DNA from: Puniceicoccales bacterium
GTDB taxonomy: Bacteria > Verrucomicrobiota > Verrucomicrobiia > Opitutales > JAIRKQ01
Reading direction: 5' to 3'
Assembly: GCA_031283685.1 (NCBI GenBank)
Contig: JAITBI010000028.1
Location: 1 to 36,689, forward strand
DNA length: 36,689 bases
Shown: in pieces, positions 15,709 to 26,900 of the stretch
How positions within the stretch are numbered: the first letter of the stretch is position 1
How the letters are laid out: each line of letters opens with the position of its first letter
Translations under genes and position numbers: made by a program
Notes under the pieces: model-generated
Told to the model about the DNA's origin: nothing
Database searches by the model: none
What the model saw: the letters and a program-made list of their open reading frames with translations, nothing else

Positions 15709-16977
15709 TCAGAACTTTAAATATTCTTTGCCAAAGTATTCTACCAAGACGGCTGGAACTTTTACCGAAGAATTACCTTGCAGATTATTTTCCAATAGGG
15801 CAGCCAATACGCGCGGGACTGCCAAGCCGGACCCGTTAAGGGTGTGCACATGGTGAAGTTTCCCATCGACCTTCGATCGAAATTTTATTCCAGCCCGTCT
15901 GGCTTGAAAATCCGTGAAATTGCTACAGCTAGACACTTCGAGCCAACGTTTTTGTCCTCCCGACCAGACTTCCAAATCATACTGTTTGGAATGCGCAAAC
16001 CCTATATCTCCCGTACAAATGGATAATACGCGGTATGGAATTTCCAATTTTTGTAAAATTCTTTCCGCGTCTACCCTCAAATTTTCAAGCTCTTGAAAAC
16101 TGATGGATGGATGGACCCATTTTACCAGTTCGACCTTATCAAATTGGTGCAACCTGTTCAATCCGCGGACATCTTTTCCCCAACTTCCCGCTTCCCGGCG
16201 AAAACATGGCGTGTAACCACAACGAAAAATCGGCAGTTCTTCTTCTTCGAAAATTTCATCGCGAAAAAAATTTGTCACTGGAACTTCGGCGGTAGGGATA
16301 CAATAAAGATCGTCCTGGGAATCGTGATACATCATGCCTTCCTTGTCCGGCAATTGGCCAGTGGCCGTAGCACTGTCCGGGTTAACTAAAATGGGGCACA
16401 TGAACTCCGTGTAGCCATTATTTTTTGCTTCATCGAGGAAAAAATTCAGAAGGGCACGGACAAATCGAGCCATATCTCCGATGTAGAACGGGAAACCGGC
16501 ACCTGTTACTTTTACACCCCGTTGGAAATCAATCCCCTTCGAAAACCACGGAATGTCATAGTGGGGTATTGCATGGGGCGATATGTCTCCAATAGATCCC
16601 CATGTGGCAACCGTTACATTGTCTTTTTCTGTTTTTCCAATTGGAACGGATTCATGGGGAACATTCGGAATAGACAGATATAACGTCTGCCATTCTCCAT
16701 CGATTTCTCGAATCTTCGTTTCGGCTTCTTTTACCTTCGATGAAAGATTTTTCAGGTCTCCAATGATATTCGAAAATGCCGTAGATCCCTTTCCCAAAGC
16801 CGCTATTTTATCATTTTTTGATTTTTGTTCAGTTCGCAGTGCTTCGAATTCGGCTACGTAAGCCCTTCGTTGGGCATCGACTGTCAAAAATCTATCAATG
16901 TCGCATTGAAACTTTTTCTTGCTAACACCGGCCTTTATTTCATCAGACTTTTTTCGTAAATCTTCTAACGATAACAT
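15709..16977 (-). CDS. serS: Seryl-tRNA synthetase
   Basis: MLSLEDLRKKSDEIKAGVSKK coiled-coil N-terminus; IPTAEVPVTNFFRDEI, CFRREAGSWGKDVRGLNRLHQFDKVELV, LNGSGLAVPRVLAALLEN. Confidence 0.97.
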   Translation of the reverse strand: MLSLEDLRKKSDEIKAGVSKKKFQCDIDRFLTVDAQRRAYVAEFEALRTEQKSKNDKIAALGKGSTAFSNIIGDLKNLSSKVKEAETKIREIDGEWQTLYLSIPNVPHESVPIGKTEKDNVTVATWGSIGDISPHAIPHYDIPWFSKGIDFQRGVKVTGAGFPFYIGDMARFVRALLNFFLDEAKNNGYTEFMCPILVNPDSATATGQLPDKEGMMYHDSQDDLYCIPTAEVPVTNFFRDEIFEEEELPIFRCGYTPCFRREAGSWGKDVRGLNRLHQFDKVELVKWVHPSISFQELENLRVDAERILQKLEIPYRVLSICTGDIGFAHSKQYDLEVWSGGQKRWLEVSSCSNFTDFQARRAGIKFRSKVDGKLHHVHTLNGSGLAVPRVLAALLENNLQGNSSVKVPAVLVEYFGKEYLKF

Positions 16978-17051
16978 TACAACTCCCCTTACAAAAGACA
17001 AAAATGCAACGATTAACTATCACTACTAGATATTTTTCAATCCCAGTTTTA

Positions 17052-17288
17052 CTAGGAAATGATCTTTTGTACAAGCCCTGCCTTTATGGCTTTGACTGCC
17101 ACCCAAGCCCGCTTCACCTGCCCGTTTGGCAATAATACGCGAATGCGCTGCAAATTTGGTTTGAACAAACGCTTTGTTCGCTTCACAACGTGGGTGCCGA
17201 TTCCACCGCTTTTCTTAGATTGTCCTCTGCGAATAATGCGGCATCCTGTACTACGAGCTTTTCCGGTTATTATACAAATTCTAGCCAT
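17052..17288 (-). CDS. rpmB: 50S ribosomal protein L28
   Basis: MARICIITGKARSTGCRIIRRGQSKKSGGIGTHVVKRTKRLFKPNLQRIRVLLPNGQVKRAWV; internal ATG at 17288 preferred. Confidence 0.93.
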   Translation of the reverse strand: MARICIITGKARSTGCRIIRRGQSKKSGGIGTHVVKRTKRLFKPNLQRIRVLLPNGQVKRAWVAVKAIKAGLVQKIIS

Positions 17289-17407
17289 GTCTCTCCAATT
17301 GAAGGAATGGCTTAATGGATAACTAGTAGAAATCAAGAATTTTCGTGAAAAATTTATATGTCGTGAAGTCTGTGGGGTTTAATACCTGCCTTCAAAAGGG
17401 AAATAAT

Positions 17408-18334
17408 TCATGCACATTGGCGGAAAAAGCTACAAAGCACGAAAATTGCTAGAATGATTCTATACCACGCAAAAATCATCATCCCATTGCGTGCAATGAA
17501 AGAAATCAAAAACTTTATCGCCACCATGGATGATAGGCAAGCTATGCTAATTCCCAGCAAAAATGTCTTTACGCTAAAATATAAAAATATGATATCGAAG
17601 AATTTTACGAATTCATATATGGTTGCCGCTGATAACGTCACAAATCCAAGGAGAAAGCTGTATTCTGCCGCTTCTGACCTGCGCAATCCACACCGGTACC
17701 CACCAACTATGGTTGCCATTGATCTGCTCGTCCCAGGAATGAAAGCCAGGCATTGCCAAAGCCCGATGAAAAAGCTTTTAGCAAATGTTAGATTGTCAAT
17801 TCTTCCATAGCCTCTCATCCACCTTTTACGGTAAGATTTCTCAACGCGAATCATAATTATGCCACCGATAATTAGCGCAATGGCGACTGGAAGAGCATGG
17901 TATAATATTTTTAGCCATCCGCTGATAAAAGGACCAATTATTGCTGCCGGCAGAAATGACGCGGTCAGGTTAAATATCAGATTGCGTCCGTGATAATTGT
18001 GGCCAAATAGGCCCAGGAACATATCAGTAAATCTGCGTTTATATAAAAACAGTACGGCAAGCATTGATCCAAATTGAATTATAACAAAGTAAGCATTCTG
18101 AGCCTGTGCCTTCGAAACTTTTGAATCATCTGCATCGCCTGATGGTAAAGGCTCATGGCTTAGAAGGAATCGATCGACCAATATCAAGTGCCCGGTCGAT
18201 GAAATCGGTAAAAACTCCGTCGTTCCCTGGGTAATTCCAAGAATAATGGATTCTTTTGTCGTAAAAATGTTTTCACCATGAGAATTGGTTAAAAATGCCA
18301 TGGCAATGGTAAGAATTAACAAAATCTTTTTCAT
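17408..18334 (-). CDS. uppP: Undecaprenyl-diphosphatase (BacA/UppP)
   Basis: 308 aa multi-TM; GITQGTTEFLPISSTGHLILVD and FIPGTSRSMATIVGGYRCGLRRSEAAEYSFLLG. Confidence 0.95.
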   Translation of the reverse strand: MKKILLILTIAMAFLTNSHGENIFTTKESIILGITQGTTEFLPISSTGHLILVDRFLLSHEPLPSGDADDSKVSKAQAQNAYFVIIQFGSMLAVLFLYKRRFTDMFLGLFGHNYHGRNLIFNLTASFLPAAIIGPFISGWLKILYHALPVAIALIIGGIIMIRVEKSYRKRWMRGYGRIDNLTFAKSFFIGLWQCLAFIPGTSRSMATIVGGYRCGLRRSEAAEYSFLLGFVTLSAATIYEFVKFFDIIFLYFSVKTFLLGISIACLSSMVAIKFLISFIARNGMMIFAWYRIILAIFVLCSFFRQCA

Positions 18335-18345
18335 ATGGATAGGTG

Positions 18346-20922
18346 CTAGGGAGTAAAGGTTTTTAATTTGTTTGTTATCGCTTGTAACGTTTCAAGCTCT
18401 AAATCATTCGGATTAAGGGAATAGTAATCTGTGAGAAGATTTGCAATTTGCATAAGCCAGTAGACGTCATTTTGAGTCAAAGTGTTTTCTCCCGCCATGG
18501 AAGCCAGCAAAGTTTCCCACGCAAATTGTTTCATTTCATTGGCCGATGAGCTTGCTTGTAGGACAAAGCAGTACATAGCGGCGATCTCTATGTGCAAAGA
18601 CTTATCGGCAATAGCAAGGGAATATAGCCGTTCGAGTATCATTTGGGCACGTTCTATGAATAGGTCGTCTTTGTTTTTTTGAGCAAAAATCGCCTTTGCC
18701 AGGCAAAATTCAGTGAAATGGTATCGTTTGTCAAACGGAAAATTTTTCAGCAGCTCCTCATACACAAGTTGAGCGTCACTAAACCTTCCGATCAGCCGTA
18801 GCAGGTCTGCCAGTTCCAAATGTGCCGCATACATGATTTCATGGTTCTTATATTTGAAAACCAAAGTCGATAGATGGGTAATCGCTTCATCGTAGTGAGC
18901 CATTCCCAGCGATTTACAATATTCGGCACATCGATAATATGCGAACGGGGAGTATGTACAATTGGCTTCCGCGCATTTGAGCAGAACATCACATGCTTTT
19001 GAAACATTGCCTGACTTAAAAAAGTATTCCGCCTCTTCAAAATATGACAACATCGCAACTTCCTGGTCGGCATAGTCCGATCTCAGTTGTTCAAATGTTA
19101 GAAAGGCAGCCTCTTTGTTCTGCGATTTAAGTTCGCAAACTCCTTTCATGAATAGTGCTTGCCCGACAATTTGAGAAATTTCAGCGGAACTGCTTTTGGT
19201 TGGAAAAATTGTACAAATATTAGCTGCGGCGATGTGGGCTTGTTGATAATGTTGCCTGGAGAATAATGAGTATGCTTGGAGCAAATAAAATTTTACCAGA
19301 TAAAATGGTTGAATTTTGTTGGCATAGGTGCCTAAAAGTATGGATAGCCATTCCATGGCTTGCTGCGAATTATTATCTCGTATGAGGGCATCGATATATA
19401 ACAATTCCGCATGCCATCGATATTCCGTGAATAAATTGTGACACTGTCTAGCACTTTGTAAATGTTGCTCTGCCAACACTAAGTTTTTGGATTTAATGTC
19501 AGCCTGAATGAGTTGGCACAGTATCTTGTCATACTTCACATTATCCATATTTGTTTTCAGAACCTCTTCGTAGATATGGGCAGCGATGTCATAGGCTTCG
19601 CTCAAATAGAAAGCGTTCCCGATCTGTATGGTTGTGTTGATTTTTTCAGCATCATCAGAGGTAATATCCCGAACCTTGCCCAGATAGTGGGCTGACATGC
19701 GATAATCTTTCGGTTCCTGTTGCCAGGCCAAATAAGCAAGTGCATGGTATATATTTTTCATAAGTGCTTCCTTGGGGAATTGGAGAGCGATTTCTTCTGC
19801 TATGCGCTGTGCTGTGGTGAGATTTTCGGCATCGATCGCCAGCCTGAGTTTGGCAAATAAAATATGATGCATCATGTTTTTAGAAACAGATGTCTGGAGT
19901 TTCACATCGGACAATGTTTTGATTGCTTCTATCCGTTGATTTGTGTTTTCGACCGAAAGTAATAATAGTTTCAATACTTGCTTTTTTAGCTCTTCATTGG
20001 CTGAAGATAGTAACAGTTCGAGGACCGTATTTAATCCACTCGCAGAAGAAAGTCCATCGGCAATGGCACGGTATAGATAAAGTGACTGCAAATCTTGAAC
20101 GTTTAAATCTTTTGTGTTGGAAATTTGCTCATCCAATAGATCTTTTGCTTTTTGCCCATTCCCGCTGTGGATCAGCATAAGGGCATAGGTTTTTACAAAC
20201 GGATAGTTGGTTTTTTGCAATTTATATTTTTTATACATGGCATCGGCAGCTCCAAGAAGGTTGTTTATAGCCGCTGAATGCGTTGGGAATTGCAGTAAAA
20301 ATTGGATTACAAACGCTTGAACACTGATAGATTGGTCGATGGATAGGGAGTGTTTTTTTGCTTCTTCCAAATTATTTGCCATCTCTTCGAAGTTTGCAGC
20401 CATGGCGAATACCACACTCCTAATGGCGTGATACCATGCAAGCTCATCGCCATTGAAAGTTTTTATGTCCAACTTTAGTAGAATTTTGTTTGCCACCGCG
20501 AAATCATGCTTAAAGCAAGCTACGATTGCAGCATTTAATAGAAATTTGTTTTTAAATTCTCTGGAAACTTCGACGTGTGTTAATTTCAAAATCATGTCGA
20601 ACAGTCCCATTGCATCTGAAAACTCTCCTGAAGCCAAACATGATTCCAAAAAGCCCGTGCAAGCTACGTATTTCTGCTCATTGGATAAATCTTTGATCGC
20701 CAGTGCTTCCATGAAGAATTTTTTAGCAAGGGTGAAAAAACCAATTTTATATGCCCCATTACCGCTGTTTATCAAAGATTCAAACTTTTTGTCAAAATTG
20801 ATATCTACAACTATGAAATCAGTGTTACTTTTAGTGTCTTTCGGTAATTCGTCTTCCGCCAAGCCGACATTCCAACAAAAAGTCAGTGCTACCAATAGAA
20901 ATAATTTCGCGAAACTTCTCAT
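18346..20922 (-). CDS. Large signal-peptide-bearing TPR/helical-repeat protein
   Basis: 858 aa; N-terminal signal sequence MRSFAKLFLLVALTFCWNVGLAE followed by many TPR-like helices (e.g. FLSEAYDIAAHIYEEVLKTN, FMKGVCELKSQNKEAAFLTFEQLRSDY). Confidence 0.75.
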   Translation of the reverse strand: MRSFAKLFLLVALTFCWNVGLAEDELPKDTKSNTDFIVVDINFDKKFESLINSGNGAYKIGFFTLAKKFFMEALAIKDLSNEQKYVACTGFLESCLASGEFSDAMGLFDMILKLTHVEVSREFKNKFLLNAAIVACFKHDFAVANKILLKLDIKTFNGDELAWYHAIRSVVFAMAANFEEMANNLEEAKKHSLSIDQSISVQAFVIQFLLQFPTHSAAINNLLGAADAMYKKYKLQKTNYPFVKTYALMLIHSGNGQKAKDLLDEQISNTKDLNVQDLQSLYLYRAIADGLSSASGLNTVLELLLSSANEELKKQVLKLLLLSVENTNQRIEAIKTLSDVKLQTSVSKNMMHHILFAKLRLAIDAENLTTAQRIAEEIALQFPKEALMKNIYHALAYLAWQQEPKDYRMSAHYLGKVRDITSDDAEKINTTIQIGNAFYLSEAYDIAAHIYEEVLKTNMDNVKYDKILCQLIQADIKSKNLVLAEQHLQSARQCHNLFTEYRWHAELLYIDALIRDNNSQQAMEWLSILLGTYANKIQPFYLVKFYLLQAYSLFSRQHYQQAHIAAANICTIFPTKSSSAEISQIVGQALFMKGVCELKSQNKEAAFLTFEQLRSDYADQEVAMLSYFEEAEYFFKSGNVSKACDVLLKCAEANCTYSPFAYYRCAEYCKSLGMAHYDEAITHLSTLVFKYKNHEIMYAAHLELADLLRLIGRFSDAQLVYEELLKNFPFDKRYHFTEFCLAKAIFAQKNKDDLFIERAQMILERLYSLAIADKSLHIEIAAMYCFVLQASSSANEMKQFAWETLLASMAGENTLTQNDVYWLMQIANLLTDYYSLNPNDLELETLQAITNKLKTFTP

Positions 20923-20929
20923 TCAAGTT

Positions 20930-22774
20930 TTACTCTACGGTTACCGATTTTGCTAGATTTCTTGGCTTGTCTATGTCACATCCCCGTGCTTTTGCAATGT
21001 AATAGGCGAAAAGTTGTAGCGGAATTGTCGCCAGTATGGGTTTAAGAGCATCGTGGGTATCCGGGATCACCATTAAATCATCGAGGTGATTGGGTGAAAT
21101 TTGATGTCCTTCCGAGGTTATTGCTATTATTTTGGCATTTCTGGCTTTTACCTCCTGTATGTTGGAAATATTTTTTTGCCAAATATCATTTTGGGTGGCC
21201 AAGAAAACACATGGACATTGGTCTGAAATCAGAGCTATTGGCCCATGTTTCATTTCCGCTGCCGGGTACCCTTCCGCATGAATATATGAAATTTCTTTTA
21301 GTTTCAGTGCACCTTCGAGAGCTATAGGAAACATCGACTGCCGCCCGAGAAATAGCATATCCTTGTAGTGGGCATATTTTTTTGCAATCCGCTGAATTTC
21401 ACCCTTTTTATCTAAAATTTGTGAAATCTTTTTGGGTAATTCCAACAGAGATTGGACAAATTCACTGCCTTCGTCAAAACTCATGTTGTGTAACCGTCCA
21501 AATAGCAATGCCAACATGGCGACTATGCACAGCTGTGCCGTAAATGCTTTCGTCGACGCAACCCCAATTTCCGGCCCAGAATGTTGATAGATTCCCCCTT
21601 CCGATTCCCTAGCTATGGTGGAACCTATGCCATTCGTTATTGCCAACGTTCTGTATCCCTTACGTTTGGATTCTTGCAACGCTGCCAAGGAATCCAAGGT
21701 TTCCCCCGATTGGCTAACGATAAAAACGAGCGTATTCTTATCCAAAGGAACGTTGCCATAGCGAAATTCCGAAGAATAAGCTACTTCAACCGGGATCCTT
21801 GCATATTTTTCTATCAAATACTCAGCCACCAAACAGGCATGCCATGCCGATCCGCATGCACAAAATAAAATCCTATCGATTTGCCGCAGTTCGCGGGGTA
21901 GCAGTTGCAACCCTCCAAATTTTGCTGTACTGAGGTCATCCGAAAACCGTCCACGCATAGCATTTTCTATGGATATGGGTTGTTCGCAAATCTCTTTTAG
22001 CATAAAATGTTCATGGTCTCCCCGAGAAACATCTTCAATCTGCCAGTCCAATTCACATTTTACGGCATCGATCGTTTCATTTTTCATCGTTGTGATCGAG
22101 AAATCTGAGCGTGTGATATGGGCAAGTTCCCCATCGTTCAGATAGACAACGTTTTTCGTATACGCGACGAAAGCACACGCATCGCTTGCCACGAACATTT
22201 CATTTTTCCCTATCCCTATGATCAGGGGAGAGCTTTTTCGGGCAATTACCATTTCTTGGGGATTATTTTTGCAAAGTACTGCGATTCCATATGTCCCTCT
22301 AACGTGTAACAATGCCTTTTGCACACTGACAAGAAACTTATTTCCCGAATCAGGTTCTTTCCTAAAATGATATTCGATTAAATTTACCAAAACTTCCGTA
22401 TCCGTTTCAGAATAGAATTTGTATCCCTGCTTTGTTAGGTAGTATTTGACCGATTCGTAGTTTTCTATTACCCCATTGTGTACAATCGCAAAAAACCCAT
22501 GAAAGCTTACATGTGGATGGGCATTTTTTACAGAAACCTTTCCATGGGTTGCCCATCTTGTGTGACCAATTCCCAAATTTCCGAAATTCATTGAAGGTTT
22601 TATCACATTTGAAAGATTTTTAACCCTTCCTAGCTGTTTTACGGTGGTAAATGTTTCATCTTTCAATCCCGCTATGCCAGCGGAGTCGTACCCTCGATAT
22701 TCCAGCCTTTCGAGCCCATCGAGTAAAATTTGAGCGGCATCTTTTACTCCAACATAACCTATGATACTACACAT
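20930..22774 (-). CDS. glmS: Glutamine-fructose-6-phosphate aminotransferase (isomerizing)
   Basis: MCSIIGYVGVKDAAQILLDGLERLEYRGYDSAG (catalytic Cys2 after ATG at 22774), two SIS domains, C-terminal DIDKPRNLAKSVTVE. Confidence 0.98.
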   Translation of the reverse strand: MCSIIGYVGVKDAAQILLDGLERLEYRGYDSAGIAGLKDETFTTVKQLGRVKNLSNVIKPSMNFGNLGIGHTRWATHGKVSVKNAHPHVSFHGFFAIVHNGVIENYESVKYYLTKQGYKFYSETDTEVLVNLIEYHFRKEPDSGNKFLVSVQKALLHVRGTYGIAVLCKNNPQEMVIARKSSPLIIGIGKNEMFVASDACAFVAYTKNVVYLNDGELAHITRSDFSITTMKNETIDAVKCELDWQIEDVSRGDHEHFMLKEICEQPISIENAMRGRFSDDLSTAKFGGLQLLPRELRQIDRILFCACGSAWHACLVAEYLIEKYARIPVEVAYSSEFRYGNVPLDKNTLVFIVSQSGETLDSLAALQESKRKGYRTLAITNGIGSTIARESEGGIYQHSGPEIGVASTKAFTAQLCIVAMLALLFGRLHNMSFDEGSEFVQSLLELPKKISQILDKKGEIQRIAKKYAHYKDMLFLGRQSMFPIALEGALKLKEISYIHAEGYPAAEMKHGPIALISDQCPCVFLATQNDIWQKNISNIQEVKARNAKIIAITSEGHQISPNHLDDLMVIPDTHDALKPILATIPLQLFAYYIAKARGCDIDKPRNLAKSVTVE

Positions 22775-23081
22775 GACGAAATTCATACTCTTCATGGTAG
22801 ACCCTTTTGCGAGAAAATTTTTTAGGTACAGGTCGGCAGCAAGGTATGGGAAGTAACGCTCCTATCGACCCTCTATGAAAGGCATTGCAACCCACATTTA
22901 AAAGTAAAATCTTTCCTCCATTTGAGTAGCAAATGCTAATTCTAACAACATACAATGGGTGAAAACGTTTGCGGCATAATTGCCGCAAGTAAACAAGTTG
23001 ACAAAAAGTTTTTGCAATTTCGCGGAAAATTAGAAAAATTACAAAATCTATCATTGACAGCTAACCAAAAAAAGTGTTGGG

Positions 23082-23639
23082 ATGGTGGCCCAATCAATAA
23101 TTGGAAATTATATGGAAAGAATACCAAATGTTAATAATGGGCAGCAGGCCCTAGATCAAATACCTGCTACAAGTCAAGTATCTACTAAGAGTCGAGTATC
23201 CACTAGGAGTCAAGTACCTCATAAAAAACAAGTGCTTGCTACACAAGAACTTACTACACGAGTAGCTGTAATCTCAGATAGGCCAATGCCGCCAAAGTTT
23301 AACGTTGGTCCAACGGTTTCTCCATTTGCAGGATTATCACAACTTGAAGTAATTAGGCAAAATGGTGCTACACAAACTATAGATTTTGAGACACTTTTGC
23401 GTAATGGAAGAGTAGTAGAGACTTTTTTGAATGAAATAGGTTATAACCGTTTGCAGACGCAAAACCAGCCTTACAACCCGAACAACAATCCAAAGCTTTC
23501 AAATCTCCCTGAGGGCTTATTTACTTTGGCTCCTTGTGCTACTATAAGTCACGGATTTATCGATCCCTCTATGTTATTTAAGTTATTTGTCCTTAATCCG
23601 GTTGCTCTCGGTACAACTATGACACAATTAGGGTTGTAG
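23082..23639 (+). CDS. Hypothetical protein with N-terminal short repeats
   Basis: 185 aa; repeated 6-residue units ATSQVS/TKSRVS/TRSQVP/HKKQVL; no recognised family. Alternative start ATG at 23112. Confidence 0.55.
   Translation: MVAQSIIGNYMERIPNVNNGQQALDQIPATSQVSTKSRVSTRSQVPHKKQVLATQELTTRVAVISDRPMPPKFNVGPTVSPFAGLSQLEVIRQNGATQTIDFETLLRNGRVVETFLNEIGYNRLQTQNQPYNPNNNPKLSNLPEGLFTLAPCATISHGFIDPSMLFKLFVLNPVALGTTMTQLGL
23166..23237 (+). repeat. Four degenerate 18-nt in-frame tandem units
   Basis: GCTACAAGTCAAGTATCT / ACTAAGAGTCGAGTATCC / ACTAGGAGTCAAGTACCT / CATAAAAAACAAGTGCTT. Confidence 0.7.
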
Positions 23640-23710
23640 TATAACCAAGGGAGTTCTGGCGGAATGCTACACTTAGCATAGCTAAACTAACACATGATGC
23701 ATGGGTAACA

Positions 23711-23756
23711 TCATTTTTATGCAAAGAAACATTCGGTATTCTTTGCATAAAAATGA
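23711..23756. repeat. Perfect 18-bp inverted repeat with 10-nt loop (hairpin)
   Basis: TCATTTTTATGCAAAGAA (23711-23728), loop ACATTCGGTA, TTCTTTGCATAAAAATGA (23739-23756). Confidence 0.9.
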
Positions 23757-23927
23757 CAAACCCTTCGAAATTAATTCGTCACGGATGAGATTTTTTCATC
23801 TTCCATCCTTGGGGATTTTCCGTTAAAAAAACACAAAAACCGGATAGTTCACCGGCGATCAAATAACAAAAATATTTTGTTTCTTGCTATGCACTGAACT
23901 ATTCTTACACTTCTCCCAGGAGTTGAT

Positions 23928-26900
23928 ATGGAGAGAAGAGTAAGCATAGGTATCACCGCAAAGGGGATAAATATTTTACCAAAAGGCAGAGAGATAGACG
24001 ACATAAAAACACGGCTTTTGTCGTTTAAAAGTGTGAAAGCACATACTTCTTCCAATGCCATTCATCGAAAAAACTTGAAGGCGGAAAATCCGTTCAGTGG
24101 CAAATGTAAAGCCGACGAGCGAATAGAAGAATTTTGTGAAAGATTTTTGGATGATCTCTATGCGGGCCCCTATCTTCCCTTGAACGATTTTATTTGCGAT
24201 AAATATGGTGTGGCTAGAATCCTATCGCTCCCAGGAAATTCTGACGAATTTCACTCCGAATACGTGGATTCTTATCGGACATACAATGGCATCCTCCACA
24301 ATCCATCCACGGATAAAAGAACAACAAAGGATGTTTTCCATATCGTCGAAGGAGGGCCTATCATCCCATCCGACAAAAAGGAAATTCCAAAAGTCACATT
24401 TGCAAAAATGTTACAGGTAGCATTCAACCCAGATGATAAAATGTTGATTGTGCCATTTACCGCTGACCGCAGTAGCCCCGCCAAACTGTTCGTTTCCAAC
24501 TACATGAAGCCGATGATTTGTCCAAAAATGGAAGGTATTCAAGAGGGAAAAAGAATGGAGGTACGGTTTTTTGTTCCGGGAAGCTTAGTTAGCATCTTGG
24601 ACTGCACGGAAAGTATTTTTGGTAATGCCGGATCACCATTCTTGCCAGAAAACGATGCTGCCTTAGACCCAATAACATGGGCAGGATATACGGGGTGCAT
24701 AGTATTTGCACCGCAGCTGAGAAAATGTACTAAAAAATTCCTGGGGCTGCCCCACATTGATAAGGCCTCCGAACGGCAAAAAAAGGATGGTATGTGTTGG
24801 GAAAAAGAGGATGAACTGTACCACAATGGACAACCATTTAGGGTCATGGCCCGCGATGGTAGCAATGTCGTAGTTTCCATAGTTGCTGATAGCTACAATG
24901 GGTATGGCAAAAAGGAAATAAAATCGCAGATGTCATACGTAGCCAATATGCTTGGCATGTGCGAAGAAGAACATTCGGGAGGTACTTTGGTTTTCCCAAG
25001 GTACGATCTTGGTGACAGATTTAACTATGGCAAAGAGTTTGGGAATAGCTATGGGTTTGAAAATACGATAAAATGCTGCTCCAAATCCTTGAATTTGCAG
25101 GATGGTTTTGCCATCGACAAGCATTTCCCAACTATTGCATATCTGCCTGAACATGCAAATTTTTGCTTACCAGAGTTGACAATTTCGTGGAAAGTCGGTG
25201 GAAAAATTGTGAAACTGCCATTCGAATTTGAAAAGGTCTACATTTTACCTTCCGGATATAGAATTTCACTTGCAAAGCCCGATGGGCGGCATGGTAGATG
25301 GAAGATGATAGGAACTTCTCCCCGTGGAATTTTTTGCTACAAACCATCAACGGTTTCCGGTGGTGGAAAGTCAGAAATCGCAAAACCAATCGACGAATTC
25401 ATACTAACCGGTCCAACCATTATTTTCGACTATGATAAAGATTGCAAGTTGGCCCAAGAAATAATTCAAAAGGATTTTTCAAGGCGCTTTAGGGATAATA
25501 GTAAGACAGATAATAGGCCCTTGCTGGACCTCGAAAGAAGTCTTGGAAGTGTCATAAAATTGTTGACCCCAAATGACCATTACAGTGATGAATATAATTC
25601 ATGGCTCAAAACTATACCGCAACACATACTGGAATTGATTTTTACCATAAAGCGATTTAGTAAAAACTTTGGTGAATCTGACTGGCAGCAATTTTTTACC
25701 GTTGATAAAATTAATGGACAATATGGCAACGAATTGAGATACAACGAGGAAAAGCTTTTCGAACACTACCTGAGGGTTGGGTTTGATTTTTCAAACCATT
25801 GGTGCCTGTTTTCACTGCGCGATGATTTTGTCCCGTCGGCAAAATTCCAACTGGCAGATGACATTTCGGTCACTACCACCGTTCCCGCTAAAAATATTCC
25901 ATATTTGATGGACAACAATGCTAATCCATCCATCAAAATTGTACATAACTGTGAATATAGGCTATACCAACGCCCTGACGAAGCAATCATTCCGGGCTAT
26001 GATCCAGGAAGCGAATGGGACATGACACTTAAAAACATTTTTGCGTGTAACTTTAAAGCACTAACCAGGGATGACGTAAAACAAATGATGCACAATCGCA
26101 TAAAATTCGAGACATATTCCGCTCCCATGAAAAAGATGCTGGAGAATTTTGTATGCGACGAAAATGCACCAAATTTTATCGTTTGTCCATCGGAATTGCG
26201 CGTAATGCAAAATGGAACAGTGAGCAAAAATCAAAGATATTTGCAAAACCGAAATGATATTTGCCATGCATTTAATAGCTATTTGACGACGGTTTCGTCC
26301 AAACTATGGCGGAAGTATGACCGTGATTTTAATGTGGAACATACCCCGGTTAGTGATATTCTTTCGGGACGGAGAAATAACCCTCCGGAGACGGGAGTTC
26401 GGCCGCTATGCGTCTATGGACCATTGCACTACATGGATTTGCCGGAACTGTTTTTGGAATACATGTCAAGCATGACAGGAAAATCTCCATCAACGACTGG
26501 TGCTGGTCTGGAAGGAGCAATGACAAAGGGTCCATTTAATTGCCTAAGCAGTGTGTATGATCTAAATAATGCACTTTTAAGTTTTATTCTAACGGGTTAT
26601 TCTGGATTTCTATCGGCAGCCGGATACGTGGGACCAAATTTCAAGGTTGACCACGACATTACCTACCTATTGCCAGAAATTTGGTGTAGAATGACCGATG
26701 AAGAACGAAACCCGAAATTCCTAATTGAGCACAAATACCTTGAACGCTGTGAAAATTTTGCACATAATGGCAAGCTGGTACACGCGGAGCGCCTGGGATA
26801 TAGGATTACACGGAAATTTGTGAGGGTATTGGCAGGGCGCGTATTCCAATTCCCGGATACAGTATTTTCTGATCGCATGCTACGTCCTGAAACGCAGGAT

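Noticed and set aside
22775-22860. SRP RNA-like string (CAGGTC...GCAGC AAGG) on the plus strand
   Set aside because: Lacks the GGAA tetraloop stem and the symmetric-loop spacing of SRP helix 8; resemblance too partial to call.
7366-23747. Shared 13-mer TGCAAAGAATACC (7366-7378 plus strand; 23735-23747 minus strand)
   Set aside because: A 13-nt match is expected by chance several times in a window of this size; no wider similarity.
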